Below are positions 7,670 through 15,293 of a DNA stretch of 64,000 nt, one piece after another; position 1 is the stretch's first letter; every line of letters starts with the position of its first letter. Position numbers and translations under genes: made by a program. Below the pieces are notes generated by a model, which worked only from the letters and a program-made list of their open reading frames with translations, was not told the DNA's origin and made no database searches. The stretch is from Sphingobacterium siyangense (lineage in GTDB: Bacteria > Bacteroidota > Bacteroidia > Sphingobacteriales > Sphingobacteriaceae), in NCBI RefSeq assembly GCF_007830445.1, contig NZ_VLKR01000010.1, positions 62,001-126,000 of the forward strand, in the 5' to 3' direction.

Positions 7670-9391
7670 ATGAGATTGAATTTTTTAGATAAACGATTTT
7701 TTTTAAGTTTTATTGGTGTATTTCTAATAGCACTGGGTTCATTAAAGGCACAATCTTCGGATAAAAAACCTAAACCTTACGATGCACGATTCAAAAACGT
7801 ACAGGAAATATTGAAGCAAGGGAAAATTGGTCCAGGGATGGATTCTTTGGACGCCATACTCGCGGATTACCCACAAGCAGATGATATCTATTTTACAAAG
7901 GCAATCCTTCTTGCACAGATGAGAAATCAAGATGGAGCAATCGAAGCCATAAAAGAAGCGTTGAATATTCAGTCTAAGCCTGAATATCTAAGTTTTGCCG
8001 TAGATGCGTTTAAAAGTAAAAACGAGGCGGATAGTGCTTTAATCTATCTCGATAAGTTGATAGATCAAGATGACAATAATACAGCCTCACTAAAACGGGA
8101 GCGTATCATGCTCCTTTTCAATGGCGGATACAAGGATGTGGCTTTGGAGTATTTCTATAAAACCAAAGAGATTGCAGTCGCTTCTGATACATTGGACATG
8201 GTTGGTAGTGTCTTGTTAAATGATGCTGGTAATTATAAAGCGGTCATTGATCTTTTGAAACCCTGGGCAGACAAAGGAACTTCGCTGGCTCAAGTATATG
8301 GTCAATTAGCACAAGCTTATAATCTTTCCAAAAACTCGAAGCTTGCATTGGACTATATTAATAAAGGAATTCAGACAACAAAAGAGGATTTTCTTTATTT
8401 CGATTTGGCTGATCTCTATCGATTTGATAAAAAGATGAAATTATCTTTCGATGCACTTAAACAAGGATTTCAATCTAAGAAAGTTGACTTTGCAGATAAG
8501 AATCGGATTATAATGACCTTGTTGAATCCGAAGGGCCCCTATTCAAAAGACCAACTTTTGGAACTGGTCAATATCTTGGTTGAAGTTCATCCACGTATTG
8601 CCGAAAGCCATATGGCAAAGGGACAAGTGTTATGGTTGAGAGACGATAAGTCAGCCGCTCAAAGTTCGCTAGCAGTTGCAGTGAGTATGAACCCTTATCA
8701 AATTGATGCTTGGCGGATGCTGATGAGTTTGGATATGGACAAAGGCGAATTTGATCAAGCCATTGCACATGGTGGGGAAGCGCTACACTATGTGACCAAT
8801 AATGCAACCATACTCTATTTTACAAGCATGGCCTATTTGATGAAGAAAGACATGGAGAATAGCCGGAAGTTTATGGAAGCCGCACTTAATAATGCACAGG
8901 ATGAATCACCTTTTCTACAGGCAAATATTTATGGCGGATTAGGTGATATTTATAATTCACTTAAGATGTATAAAGCCTCTGATGCGGCTTATATCGAAGC
9001 TATTCGATTGGATAGTACAAATGTGACGGCCATGAACAATTTAGCATACTATTTGTCGTTAAGAAAAGAACGACTTGATGATGCTACAAAGTATGCAGCA
9101 ATGGCGACGAAATTGCAGCCCAATAATGGAACTTTTGAAGATACCTATGCTTGGGTACTTTTCGCAAACGGAAAATATGATGATGCGCTGGTGTGGATTC
9201 AAAAAGCGTTAAAAAATACAAATCCGCAAACGTCTGTATTGCTGGAGCATTACGGCGACATTCTTAGTAAGTTAGGGAAAACAACAGATGCCGTTAAGCA
9301 GTGGAACCTGGCTTTAGAAAAGGGGACTGATACGGAGGAGAGTAAGCTGAAATTGAAAAAGAAGATTGAGACTAAAAGCTATGTGGAATAA
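7670..9391 (+). CDS. Secreted tetratricopeptide-repeat protein
   Basis: A 573-residue protein with an N-terminal signal peptide (hydrophobic residues 10-25, cleavage after LKAQ). Helical TPR repeats fill the rest, with typical units such as AQVYGQLAQAYNLSKNSKLALDY cut here to its pattern of Ala/Tyr/Leu spacing, and YGGLGDIYNSLKMYKASDAAY. It probably acts as a periplasmic scaffold. Its stop codon overlaps the start of the DUF4292 lipoprotein gene. An EnvC-like gene follows, so the three may work together in the cell envelope. The binding partner is unknown. Confidence 0.9.
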   Translation: MRLNFLDKRFFLSFIGVFLIALGSLKAQSSDKKPKPYDARFKNVQEILKQGKIGPGMDSLDAILADYPQADDIYFTKAILLAQMRNQDGAIEAIKEALNIQSKPEYLSFAVDAFKSKNEADSALIYLDKLIDQDDNNTASLKRERIMLLFNGGYKDVALEYFYKTKEIAVASDTLDMVGSVLLNDAGNYKAVIDLLKPWADKGTSLAQVYGQLAQAYNLSKNSKLALDYINKGIQTTKEDFLYFDLADLYRFDKKMKLSFDALKQGFQSKKVDFADKNRIIMTLLNPKGPYSKDQLLELVNILVEVHPRIAESHMAKGQVLWLRDDKSAAQSSLAVAVSMNPYQIDAWRMLMSLDMDKGEFDQAIAHGGEALHYVTNNATILYFTSMAYLMKKDMENSRKFMEAALNNAQDESPFLQANIYGGLGDIYNSLKMYKASDAAYIEAIRLDSTNVTAMNNLAYYLSLRKERLDDATKYAAMATKLQPNNGTFEDTYAWVLFANGKYDDALVWIQKALKNTNPQTSVLLEHYGDILSKLGKTTDAVKQWNLALEKGTDTEESKLKLKKKIETKSYVE

Positions 9392-10184
9392 AATTGTTTG
9401 GGTTAGTGCTGTTGTGTTGCTGCTTTCTTCTTGTAGTTCTAAGAAGAAGCTACTAAAAGGTGCTGATCTGAAAGCTGAAAATGAGTTGACGATAAAAGAT
9501 AATACAAGGGAAGCAAAGAAAAATAGCTTACGTAATCTTTTTTTGACTAATTTGAATTATTCTACTTTTTCTGGAAAAGCAAAAATGCGTCTCGATCTTG
9601 GGAAGGATAATTATGATGTCACTTCCACTATTAGAATAGAGAAAGATAAAAGGATTTGGATTTCCATTTCTGCCACACTGGGTATAGAAGTTGCCCGGGT
9701 ATTGATAACTCCAGACAGTGTACAAATCTTAAATAAATTTCAGAGCGAATATATGGTTAAGCCATTTGACTATCTATATCGTTTTGCCAGCCCGGATTTA
9801 ACTTTCGGGAACCTACAAGATTTGTTGCTTGCAAATCTTTCGGTGAATCTATTGTCCGATATTGATCAGGTTAATTTTAAGCAGGATTCGATGTCTGTCC
9901 AGTTAGATGGCAAACTGAATGAACTAGATTTTTTATATAAATTAAATAATAACAATAGGCCTTATCAATTTAGATTAGCGCAACTTTCAAAGAAACAGTT
10001 GTTGGAAGCCAATTACGGCGAATATGCCATGGCTTCTGGGCAGGAATTTCCGATGCTTTTAAAAATGATCATTTCTGATGGTCGTCAAGAGATAAAAACA
10101 GAGATAAATTTTAACAAAGTGACTTTTAATGAACCGGTCGAAATGCCTTTTTCAGTATCGTCACGTTATAAAGTAATCCGATGA
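9381..10184 (+). CDS. DUF4292-family lipoprotein
   Basis: A 267-residue lipoprotein. The signal sequence MWNKIVWVSAVVLLLSSC ends in a lipobox with Cys18. The frame opens 5 codons further up, but only the ATG at 9381 puts the signal peptide at the N-terminus. This start overlaps the last codons of the TPR gene, which implies coupled translation. The body is beta-rich (FSGKAKMRLDLGKDNYDVT, RIEKDKRIWISISATLGIE), as in DUF4292 proteins, which look like LolA/LppM-type lipid-binding folds. That fold link is an inference. Probably an outer-membrane-associated envelope factor. Confidence 0.87.
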   Translation: MWNKIVWVSAVVLLLSSCSSKKKLLKGADLKAENELTIKDNTREAKKNSLRNLFLTNLNYSTFSGKAKMRLDLGKDNYDVTSTIRIEKDKRIWISISATLGIEVARVLITPDSVQILNKFQSEYMVKPFDYLYRFASPDLTFGNLQDLLLANLSVNLLSDIDQVNFKQDSMSVQLDGKLNELDFLYKLNNNNRPYQFRLAQLSKKQLLEANYGEYAMASGQEFPMLLKMIISDGRQEIKTEINFNKVTFNEPVEMPFSVSSRYKVIR

Positions 10185-10292
10185 GAAGCTGTCTATTTCC
10201 TTTAGATTTATTACTTTCGCAATTAGTTTGCTAAAGTATAGGGTGAATTGATAGGATAGAAAGATGGCAAACACAAAAAAATAGTACTGTAA

Positions 10293-11606
10293 ATGAACTT
10301 TAAAAAGACAATACTTGGTATAGCTGCTTTCCTATTCATGATTGGGATTTCATCGGCGCAGACTAGGGCTGAACTTGAAAAACAGCGTGAGAAACTCAAC
10401 CGCGAAATTGCTGAATTACAAAATACGGTCAAAGAGATTGCAAAGGAAAAATCACTGACCCAACAACAAGTGACAGCATTGAGTAAGCAGATTAATTTGC
10501 GCGAGCAGAAGATAAATACCATTACTTCGGAAGTCGCTGTAATCAACAAACATATCAATGCCAATACCGCTGCCGTAAATAAGTTGAAAGCTGAATTGGA
10601 GAAGATGAAACGTGACTATGAAAAGATGGTGATGTTTGCGTTCAGAAACCGAAATGCCTATAATAAATTGATGTTTATTTTTGCATCAAAGGATTTTAAT
10701 CAGGGGTTCCGACGGGTTAAGTACTTACAACAGTTTAATGATTCTAGAAAGCTGAAAGCTGCTGATATCGAAAATACCAAGAAACAGATTGAACAAAAAA
10801 TAGCTCAATTGCAGGCGGACCGAAACAAACAGGTTGCCTTGATGAAAGAGCAGGAAAATGAGAAAAGAACAATATCTCAACAGCGATCTGTTTATTCTGG
10901 ACAATTGAGTGAATTGATTGTTACAGAGCGCGGTGTCAAGAAAGATATTACCCAAAAGCAAAAAGAGGAGCGTCGTATTAATGCGGCCATTAAGGAGATC
11001 ATTAGAAGAGAAATTGAGGCTGAACGTCGACGGGCTGAGGCGGCACGTCGTGCGGCAGAAGCGGCTGCTGAGCGTAACCGCAAAGCGAATGAGTCTACAT
11101 CAACTACAAAAGGTAAGAACAATACAAGTTCGAAAGGCAGTAATACTACTCGAAAATCAGATTCTGAAGTCTTACGTAGCACACCGGAAGCAGTCAAACT
11201 TTCAAATGACTTCAGATCTAATCGCGGTAGTTTACCTTGGCCTGTTTCTAATGCGAAGATTATGCAAGAGTTTGGTTCGGAAAGTGTCGGTAGAAATGTC
11301 AATTGGGATCACGAAACTGTTAAAATACAAACATCAAGCGGTTCGGCTGTGAAAGCAGTATTTAATGGAGAAGTTTTGAGTATAGTATCGATGATGGGGC
11401 AGCGTATTGTCATGATTAAACACGGTGAATACTTTACTGTGTATATGAATTTGGCTGGTGTAAGTGTTTCAAAAGGGCAAAAAGTAAGCACGGGCCAAAC
11501 TATAGGAACGGCTGATGTGGACTCGGATACGGGAGTTCCGATGGTAGAATTTTCTGTGCTACAAGGAACAACACCGCTGAATCCGATGTCATGGTTGGCG
11601 AGATAA
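10293..11606 (+). CDS. EnvC-like murein hydrolase activator with a degenerate LytM domain
   Basis: A 437-residue periplasmic protein: signal peptide 1-22 (ends SSAQ), long coiled coil from about 26 to 270 rich in Glu/Lys/Arg, a Ser/Thr-rich linker, and a C-terminal LytM/M23 domain from about 310. The M23 zinc ligands look lost. The usual HxxxD region reads NWDHETVKIQ, and the HxH strand reads MVEFSVLQG with no His. That is the state of EnvC and NlpD, which activate amidases rather than cut peptidoglycan. Likely role: activating a cell-division amidase. It lies downstream of the DUF4292 gene. Confidence 0.9.
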   Translation: MNFKKTILGIAAFLFMIGISSAQTRAELEKQREKLNREIAELQNTVKEIAKEKSLTQQQVTALSKQINLREQKINTITSEVAVINKHINANTAAVNKLKAELEKMKRDYEKMVMFAFRNRNAYNKLMFIFASKDFNQGFRRVKYLQQFNDSRKLKAADIENTKKQIEQKIAQLQADRNKQVALMKEQENEKRTISQQRSVYSGQLSELIVTERGVKKDITQKQKEERRINAAIKEIIRREIEAERRRAEAARRAAEAAAERNRKANESTSTTKGKNNTSSKGSNTTRKSDSEVLRSTPEAVKLSNDFRSNRGSLPWPVSNAKIMQEFGSESVGRNVNWDHETVKIQTSSGSAVKAVFNGEVLSIVSMMGQRIVMIKHGEYFTVYMNLAGVSVSKGQKVSTGQTIGTADVDSDTGVPMVEFSVLQGTTPLNPMSWLAR

Positions 11607-11636
11607 GAAATAATTACTATATTTAATAATTATCAT

Positions 11637-11644
11637 TACATTTG
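11637..11644 (+). promoter_or_regulatory. -7 element upstream of tatA
   Basis: TACATTTG, a perfect TAnnTTTG match, 56 bp before the tatA start. No clear -33 element. Confidence 0.45.
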
Positions 11645-11699
11645 TAAAGAGAGAGAAAAGTTTTAGTTTAAAAGAATTGAAAAACAAGAAATTATAGTT

Positions 11700-11897
11700 A
11701 TGTCAACATCATTATTAATCATGGGAATCGGGGGGCAAGAGTTAATTGTCATTGTAGTAATATTGTTACTATTATTTGGTGGCAAGAAGATTCCTGAATT
11801 GATGCGCGGATTGGGTAAAGGAGTTAAGGAATTTAAAGAAGGCCAAAAAGATGAGTCTTCACCTGAAAAAAAATCTGAAATAGAAGATAACAAATAA
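11700..11897 (+). CDS. tatA: Sec-independent protein translocase subunit TatA
   Basis: A 65-residue TatA/E protein that forms the pore-like assembly of the twin-arginine pathway for folded proteins. It has a short N-terminal segment, one membrane helix ([15 protein letters not shown]), then the amphipathic helix starting [17 protein letters not shown], and an acidic/Lys-rich tail. The FG-hinge followed by KKIPEL is diagnostic. It is a single gene here without tatB or tatC. A twin-arginine substrate (the SGNH esterase) lies 11 kb away. Confidence 0.95.
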   Translation: MSTSLLIMGIGGQELIVIVVILLLLFGGKKIPELMRGLGKGVKEFKEGQKDESSPEKKSEIEDNK

Positions 11898-11924
11898 GGG
11901 AGGTTTTGATCCCATATAGCATGG

Positions 11925-11961
11925 ATACGATTTTGTGAGGAACAAAATCGTATTTTGTTTT
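11925..11961 (+). terminator. Terminator after tatA
   Basis: A 12-bp perfect stem ATACGATTTTGT/ACAAAATCGTAT with a 5-nt loop, followed by TTTGTTTT. Confidence 0.85.
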
Positions 11962-12081
11962 ATACTCGACCTACAGCTAAATAGGGCGAAAACCATTTTT
12001 ATACTAAAATCCATTTCTAAACGTTTAGATTATTGTTGATTTTTCAGCAGATGAATCAAACTCGGATTTAACAGTAAATTT

Positions 12082-13548
12082 ATGATCGGAAAACAGACGT
12101 TAATTTCAATACTAGGAGGGGTATGCTATGTACTACCACTCATGGCCCAAGAAAGCGCTGTAGAAGGCATGAAAGAAGCCGCCCATACCTTCTTTCAAAA
12201 AAGTATCGAAAAAGAAAAACAAGAGATTTACCAATACCTTGACAGTATAAAATCTTCCGGAAATAACGGGAAGCATGATGCTGAAATTACAGATGAAGAT
12301 ATACAGCTCGTGCGGAAACTGAAAGCAATAGAACGTGAGGTTCCATTGGACTACTCACCGCGAGTGAAAGATCTGGTTGCTAAATATACGTCGGATAATT
12401 ATAACCCTTATATGTGTAGGATGATGGGACTAGGGCAATACTATTTCCCATTGTTTGATAAAATCATGGATGAAGTTGGAGTGCCACGGGAACTCAAATA
12501 TCTAAGTGTAGTCGAATCATCATTAAATCCACGCGATATCTCCAGTGCCGGAGCAACAGGCTTATGGCAATTGATGTATTATGAAGCCAAAACTTATCAT
12601 CTTACAGTGGACAGTTATACCGACCAACGTATGGATCCGATTGCTTCTAGTTATGCCATCGCAAAAATCTTAAAAGAAGCTTACGATGAATATGGCGATT
12701 GGCTATTAGCGATAGCATCCTATAATGGTGGTAAAGGAGCGGTTAGCCGTGCGATCCAACGTTCCGGAAAAGAGAATGCTACTTTTTGGGATATCGCACC
12801 ATATCTAACACAACAGACCCAAAACTATATCCCTAAGTTCATCGCAATGACATATGCGATGAAATACGCGGACGAAAATGATATCAATGCTGCGGATACT
12901 GAACTTTCACTAAGAACTCAAGCATTAGATATCAATAAACGGATTTCATTGAACCAAATAGCGGATGCTTTACATGTCTCAAAAGAGACATTACGTGCAT
13001 TGAATCCTAGTTTTAAAAGAAATGTATTAAATGGTACCGAAGAGTCTCCATTGCGATTGGTGTTACCTGTTTTGGATAAAAAGATTGCCTCAGAAGAATT
13101 GTATGCAGCTCTCAACACACCAATATCTTCCGCAACTCTTAGTCAGACGGAAAATTTGAGTGAACCTTTACAAAATGGCAAATATAAAGTGAAAGTTGGT
13201 GAGACATTCGCTTCCATTGCTGACAAGTTTGAAGTAACAGTACAGGATATAAAATCGTGGAATAACCTGCGCGGCAATCAAATTGTCCCTGGACAAAACT
13301 TACTGATAAAAAAGGAGGATGATTTCGTAAACGCGAAATTAGCTCGTAATACAGAAAGATCTTCAAAGAAGAATCAACAGCATGCCGCTAGCGCTACACG
13401 TACAGCTTACTATGTCGTGAAGAAAGGCGATACTTTATCTGATATCGCAGATAAAAATGGTACATCAGTCGGTCGACTTAAAAGTGAAAATGATTTAAAC
13501 GGAAGCCGGATAAAACCGGGGATGAAATTGAAAGTCTCAAAGAAATAA
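12082..13548 (+). CDS. Membrane-bound lytic murein transglycosylase D-like protein
   Basis: A 488-residue exported enzyme that cleaves the MurNAc-GlcNAc bond of peptidoglycan. A signal peptide covers about 1-22. The SLT domain spans about 110-265, with catalytic Glu145 in VVESSLNP, GATGLWQ at 157-163 and ASYNGGKGA near 212-220. Two LysM peptidoglycan-binding modules follow, at about 368-412 (YKVKVGETFASIADKF) and 440-486 (YYVVKKGDTLSDIADK). This is the architecture of MltD. It is a single transcription unit converging on the pyrR-like gene. Confidence 0.94.
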   Translation: MIGKQTLISILGGVCYVLPLMAQESAVEGMKEAAHTFFQKSIEKEKQEIYQYLDSIKSSGNNGKHDAEITDEDIQLVRKLKAIEREVPLDYSPRVKDLVAKYTSDNYNPYMCRMMGLGQYYFPLFDKIMDEVGVPRELKYLSVVESSLNPRDISSAGATGLWQLMYYEAKTYHLTVDSYTDQRMDPIASSYAIAKILKEAYDEYGDWLLAIASYNGGKGAVSRAIQRSGKENATFWDIAPYLTQQTQNYIPKFIAMTYAMKYADENDINAADTELSLRTQALDINKRISLNQIADALHVSKETLRALNPSFKRNVLNGTEESPLRLVLPVLDKKIASEELYAALNTPISSATLSQTENLSEPLQNGKYKVKVGETFASIADKFEVTVQDIKSWNNLRGNQIVPGQNLLIKKEDDFVNAKLARNTERSSKKNQQHAASATRTAYYVVKKGDTLSDIADKNGTSVGRLKSENDLNGSRIKPGMKLKVSKK

Positions 13549-13574
13549 CAGCATGGTTTAAATTAACCATGCTG
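13549..13574. terminator. Inverted repeat between convergent mltD-like and pyrR-like genes
   Basis: Ten-bp perfect arms CAGCATGGTT/AACCATGCTG with a 6-nt centre. The right arm lies inside the last codons of the pyrR-like gene. No T-run follows, so termination in either direction is only suggested. Confidence 0.45.
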
Positions 13575-14070
13575 CATCTTCTTCTTTATCAAATTCTTCA
13601 AGAGTAACGGTAACATGTTCTCTTAATATCGTTGAAAGCTTCGTGCCATAGTAGTCACTAAATATAGGGAACTTATGGTGGCTTCTATCAATTAATACAG
13701 CCGTTCTCATTTTCTTCAGTGGAACGTTCAAAAATACACCCAGTCCATAAGCTAAGGCTCTACCACTATTCAACACATCATCAACCAAGATGATGGTCTT
13801 GTCTTTTGCAATATCAACAGGTATGTCTGTGCTTGCACTCAGTGATCTACTCGTTTTCTTCATGGTAACTTTAATCAGCAGAATTTCTTTCGTTGAAATC
13901 TCCTGTAAAATTGCTTGAAGGCGTTGCGCAAATACATAACCCCGGTCGGCAATTCCTACTAATACAAGTGTTTCATCTTCAAAATTGTCTTCCAAAATTT
14001 GATAGGCAATCCGAATAGATTTTTGTTTTATTTGTTCTTTATTTAAGATGAGCGTTTTCTTTGAAGACAT
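13558..14070 (-). CDS. pyrR: PyrR-like phosphoribosyltransferase
   Basis: A 170-residue type I phosphoribosyltransferase. The PRPP-binding loop ILVDDVLNSGRAL at about residues 95-107 is canonical. LVGIADRGYVFAQRL near 37-51 forms the pyrophosphate loop. Size and layout fit PyrR, which has uracil phosphoribosyltransferase activity and can regulate pyr mRNA. No pyr gene or PyrR-binding loop is visible beside it, so an RNA-binding role is unproven. The symbol is by family only. Confidence 0.75.
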   Translation of the reverse strand: MSSKKTLILNKEQIKQKSIRIAYQILEDNFEDETLVLVGIADRGYVFAQRLQAILQEISTKEILLIKVTMKKTSRSLSASTDIPVDIAKDKTIILVDDVLNSGRALAYGLGVFLNVPLKKMRTAVLIDRSHHKFPIFSDYYGTKLSTILREHVTVTLEEFDKEEDAAWLI

Positions 14071-14122
14071 AATAGTATTCCAATGATTATAGGGTAAAAA
14101 TAGGATATTATATTGTATAAAA

Positions 14123-14155
14123 AAAGTCCAAAACGAGTTAAACGCTTTGGACTTT
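14123..14155 (-). terminator. Terminator after the NlpC/P60 gene
   Basis: Stem AAAGTCCAAA/TTTGGACTTT with a T7 run on the minus strand, downstream of the NlpC/P60 gene. Confidence 0.85.
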
Positions 14156-14175
14156 CCTAGATCGAACCGATCTTA

Positions 14176-14757
14176 TTAATTCAATTTATTATCTTTTTCT
14201 GCTTTTAATATTTCTGCAGTAAGCGATCTATTATCTTCTGGTAAGCGACCGCCATTGTAATAATAACGTCTCCAGTATGGTTCATCTAAATTGCTGATCA
14301 TAACTCCTTTGCTAGATGAGGCATGTGCAAATTTATTGTCGCCAATATAAACACCAACATGGGTGATACTTTTACTTCTAATTTTAAAGAATACCAAATC
14401 ACCTGCTTTTAGCTCATTTTTTTCGACAGTTTTGACTTGAGAATATTGATTTCTGCTATTATATCCTAACGAAGTATTAAATACTTTGTCGTATAATTCA
14501 TAAGAAAATTTAGAACAATCAATGCCTCTTTTTGAATCTCCTCCTAGACGGTATGGAGTACCCAACCATTCGTAAACAAATTGATAAAGTTTGGTATTTG
14601 TTGTTGCTGAGACTGCAACTCCCATAATTTGTGAAAAGTATTCTTTCGCTAGGTTATCAGGATCTGATTCTGGTTTGGAGTTTCTGTTGGTTTGTGCCTG
14701 CGACACTAGACATAAGCCGATAAATAGCATTGACGCTATAAATTTCTTTGTTTTCAT
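14176..14757 (-). CDS. NlpC/P60-family peptidoglycan endopeptidase
   Basis: A 193-residue exported cysteine peptidase. A signal peptide covers residues 1-22 (ends SQAQ). The catalytic Cys is Cys81 in GIDCSKF, the His is His133 in THVGVYIG, and the third polar residue is His145 in FAHAS. These residues fit enzymes that cut peptide stems in the wall. The segment TPYRLGGDSKRGIDCSKF follows the usual family pattern. It is a single gene with its own terminator. Confidence 0.93.
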   Translation of the reverse strand: MKTKKFIASMLFIGLCLVSQAQTNRNSKPESDPDNLAKEYFSQIMGVAVSATTNTKLYQFVYEWLGTPYRLGGDSKRGIDCSKFSYELYDKVFNTSLGYNSRNQYSQVKTVEKNELKAGDLVFFKIRSKSITHVGVYIGDNKFAHASSSKGVMISNLDEPYWRRYYYNGGRLPEDNRSLTAEILKAEKDNKLN

Positions 14758-15062
14758 TAAATCGCTTTTTTGTACAACATTTAACTTTTAAAAATTCAAC
14801 ACTGTCATCTATTTTGGACAGCACTGTTGCGAATATAATACAATATCAGTTTAAGGTCAAATTTATTTTAAGGTATTTAACGAAATTTTAACAATTTTAA
14901 CATCTTTATCGGACCCACCTAGACTTATTGAAAATTAATGGTTCTGTCAATCGTCGGCTACATAAAGTAGATTGTTTGCTACACTTAAAAAAAATGTCTA
15001 TCTGATAGAATGCCACTCTATTTGGGCTCTCATTGTGAATCTAAAAAAAAATATTAATTTTC
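14758..15062. other. Intergenic stretch between the NlpC/P60 gene and the thr leader
   Basis: About 305 AT-rich bases. It must hold the divergent promoter of the NlpC/P60 gene, for which I see only a weak TATATTCG on the minus strand near 14825. No ORF or structured RNA is evident before the thr promoter. Confidence 0.5.
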
Positions 15063-15095
15063 TTTGGTAAAGTGATAATATTTGTTCTATATTTA
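15063..15095 (+). promoter_or_regulatory. Promoter of the threonine operon
   Basis: A -33 TTTG at 15063-15066 and a -7-like TATATTTA at 15088-15095, 21 bp apart, match the Bacteroidota promoter except for the last base. Transcription would begin near 15100, about 15 nt before the leader-peptide ATG. Confidence 0.6.
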
Positions 15096-15114
15096 CAAAA
15101 CATAAGCAATAGCA

Positions 15115-15180
15115 ATGAACACAAATACAATTATTACATCGATTATTATTACCACCGGTATAAAACTCAGGAGGAAGTAG
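15115..15180 (+). CDS. thrL: Threonine operon leader peptide
   Basis: A 21-codon ORF reading MNTNTIITSIIITTGIKLRR plus Lys and stop. It holds five Thr and six Ile codons, with a dense run at codons 5-14. It stands between the promoter and an intrinsic terminator upstream of thrA. This is the classic layout of transcription attenuation: a ribosome starved for threonyl- or isoleucyl-tRNA would stall on the run and let transcription pass. The composition parallels the E. coli ThrL peptide but the sequence differs. No Shine-Dalgarno site is visible. Confidence 0.85.
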   Translation: MNTNTIITSIIITTGIKLRRK

Positions 15181-15213
15181 TTTCGTTGTATATAATTGTA
15201 GACACAATATTTA

Positions 15214-15252
15214 GAAGCGCTTTCCTCGACAAAGGAAAGCGCTTCTTTTTTT
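15214..15252 (+). promoter_or_regulatory. Attenuator terminator of the thr operon
   Basis: A perfect 12-bp stem GAAGCGCTTTCC/GGAAAGCGCTTC, 8-nt loop, then T7, ending 42 bp before thrA. A competing pair may form between GAGGAAG at 15171-15177, inside the last leader codons, and CTTTCCTC at 15220-15227. A ribosome reaching the leader stop would cover the upstream partner and allow termination; one stalled at the Thr/Ile codons would leave it free. The competing fold is inferred by eye. Confidence 0.85.
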
Positions 15253-15293
15253 AGCACAAAAATCATCAATCTAAACAAACAGTATAAAACAGT

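Noticed and set aside
15072..15278. ORFs of about 60 codons on both strands around the thr leader
   Set aside because: They cross the attenuator hairpin and have low-complexity sequence; the 21-codon leader explains the region better.
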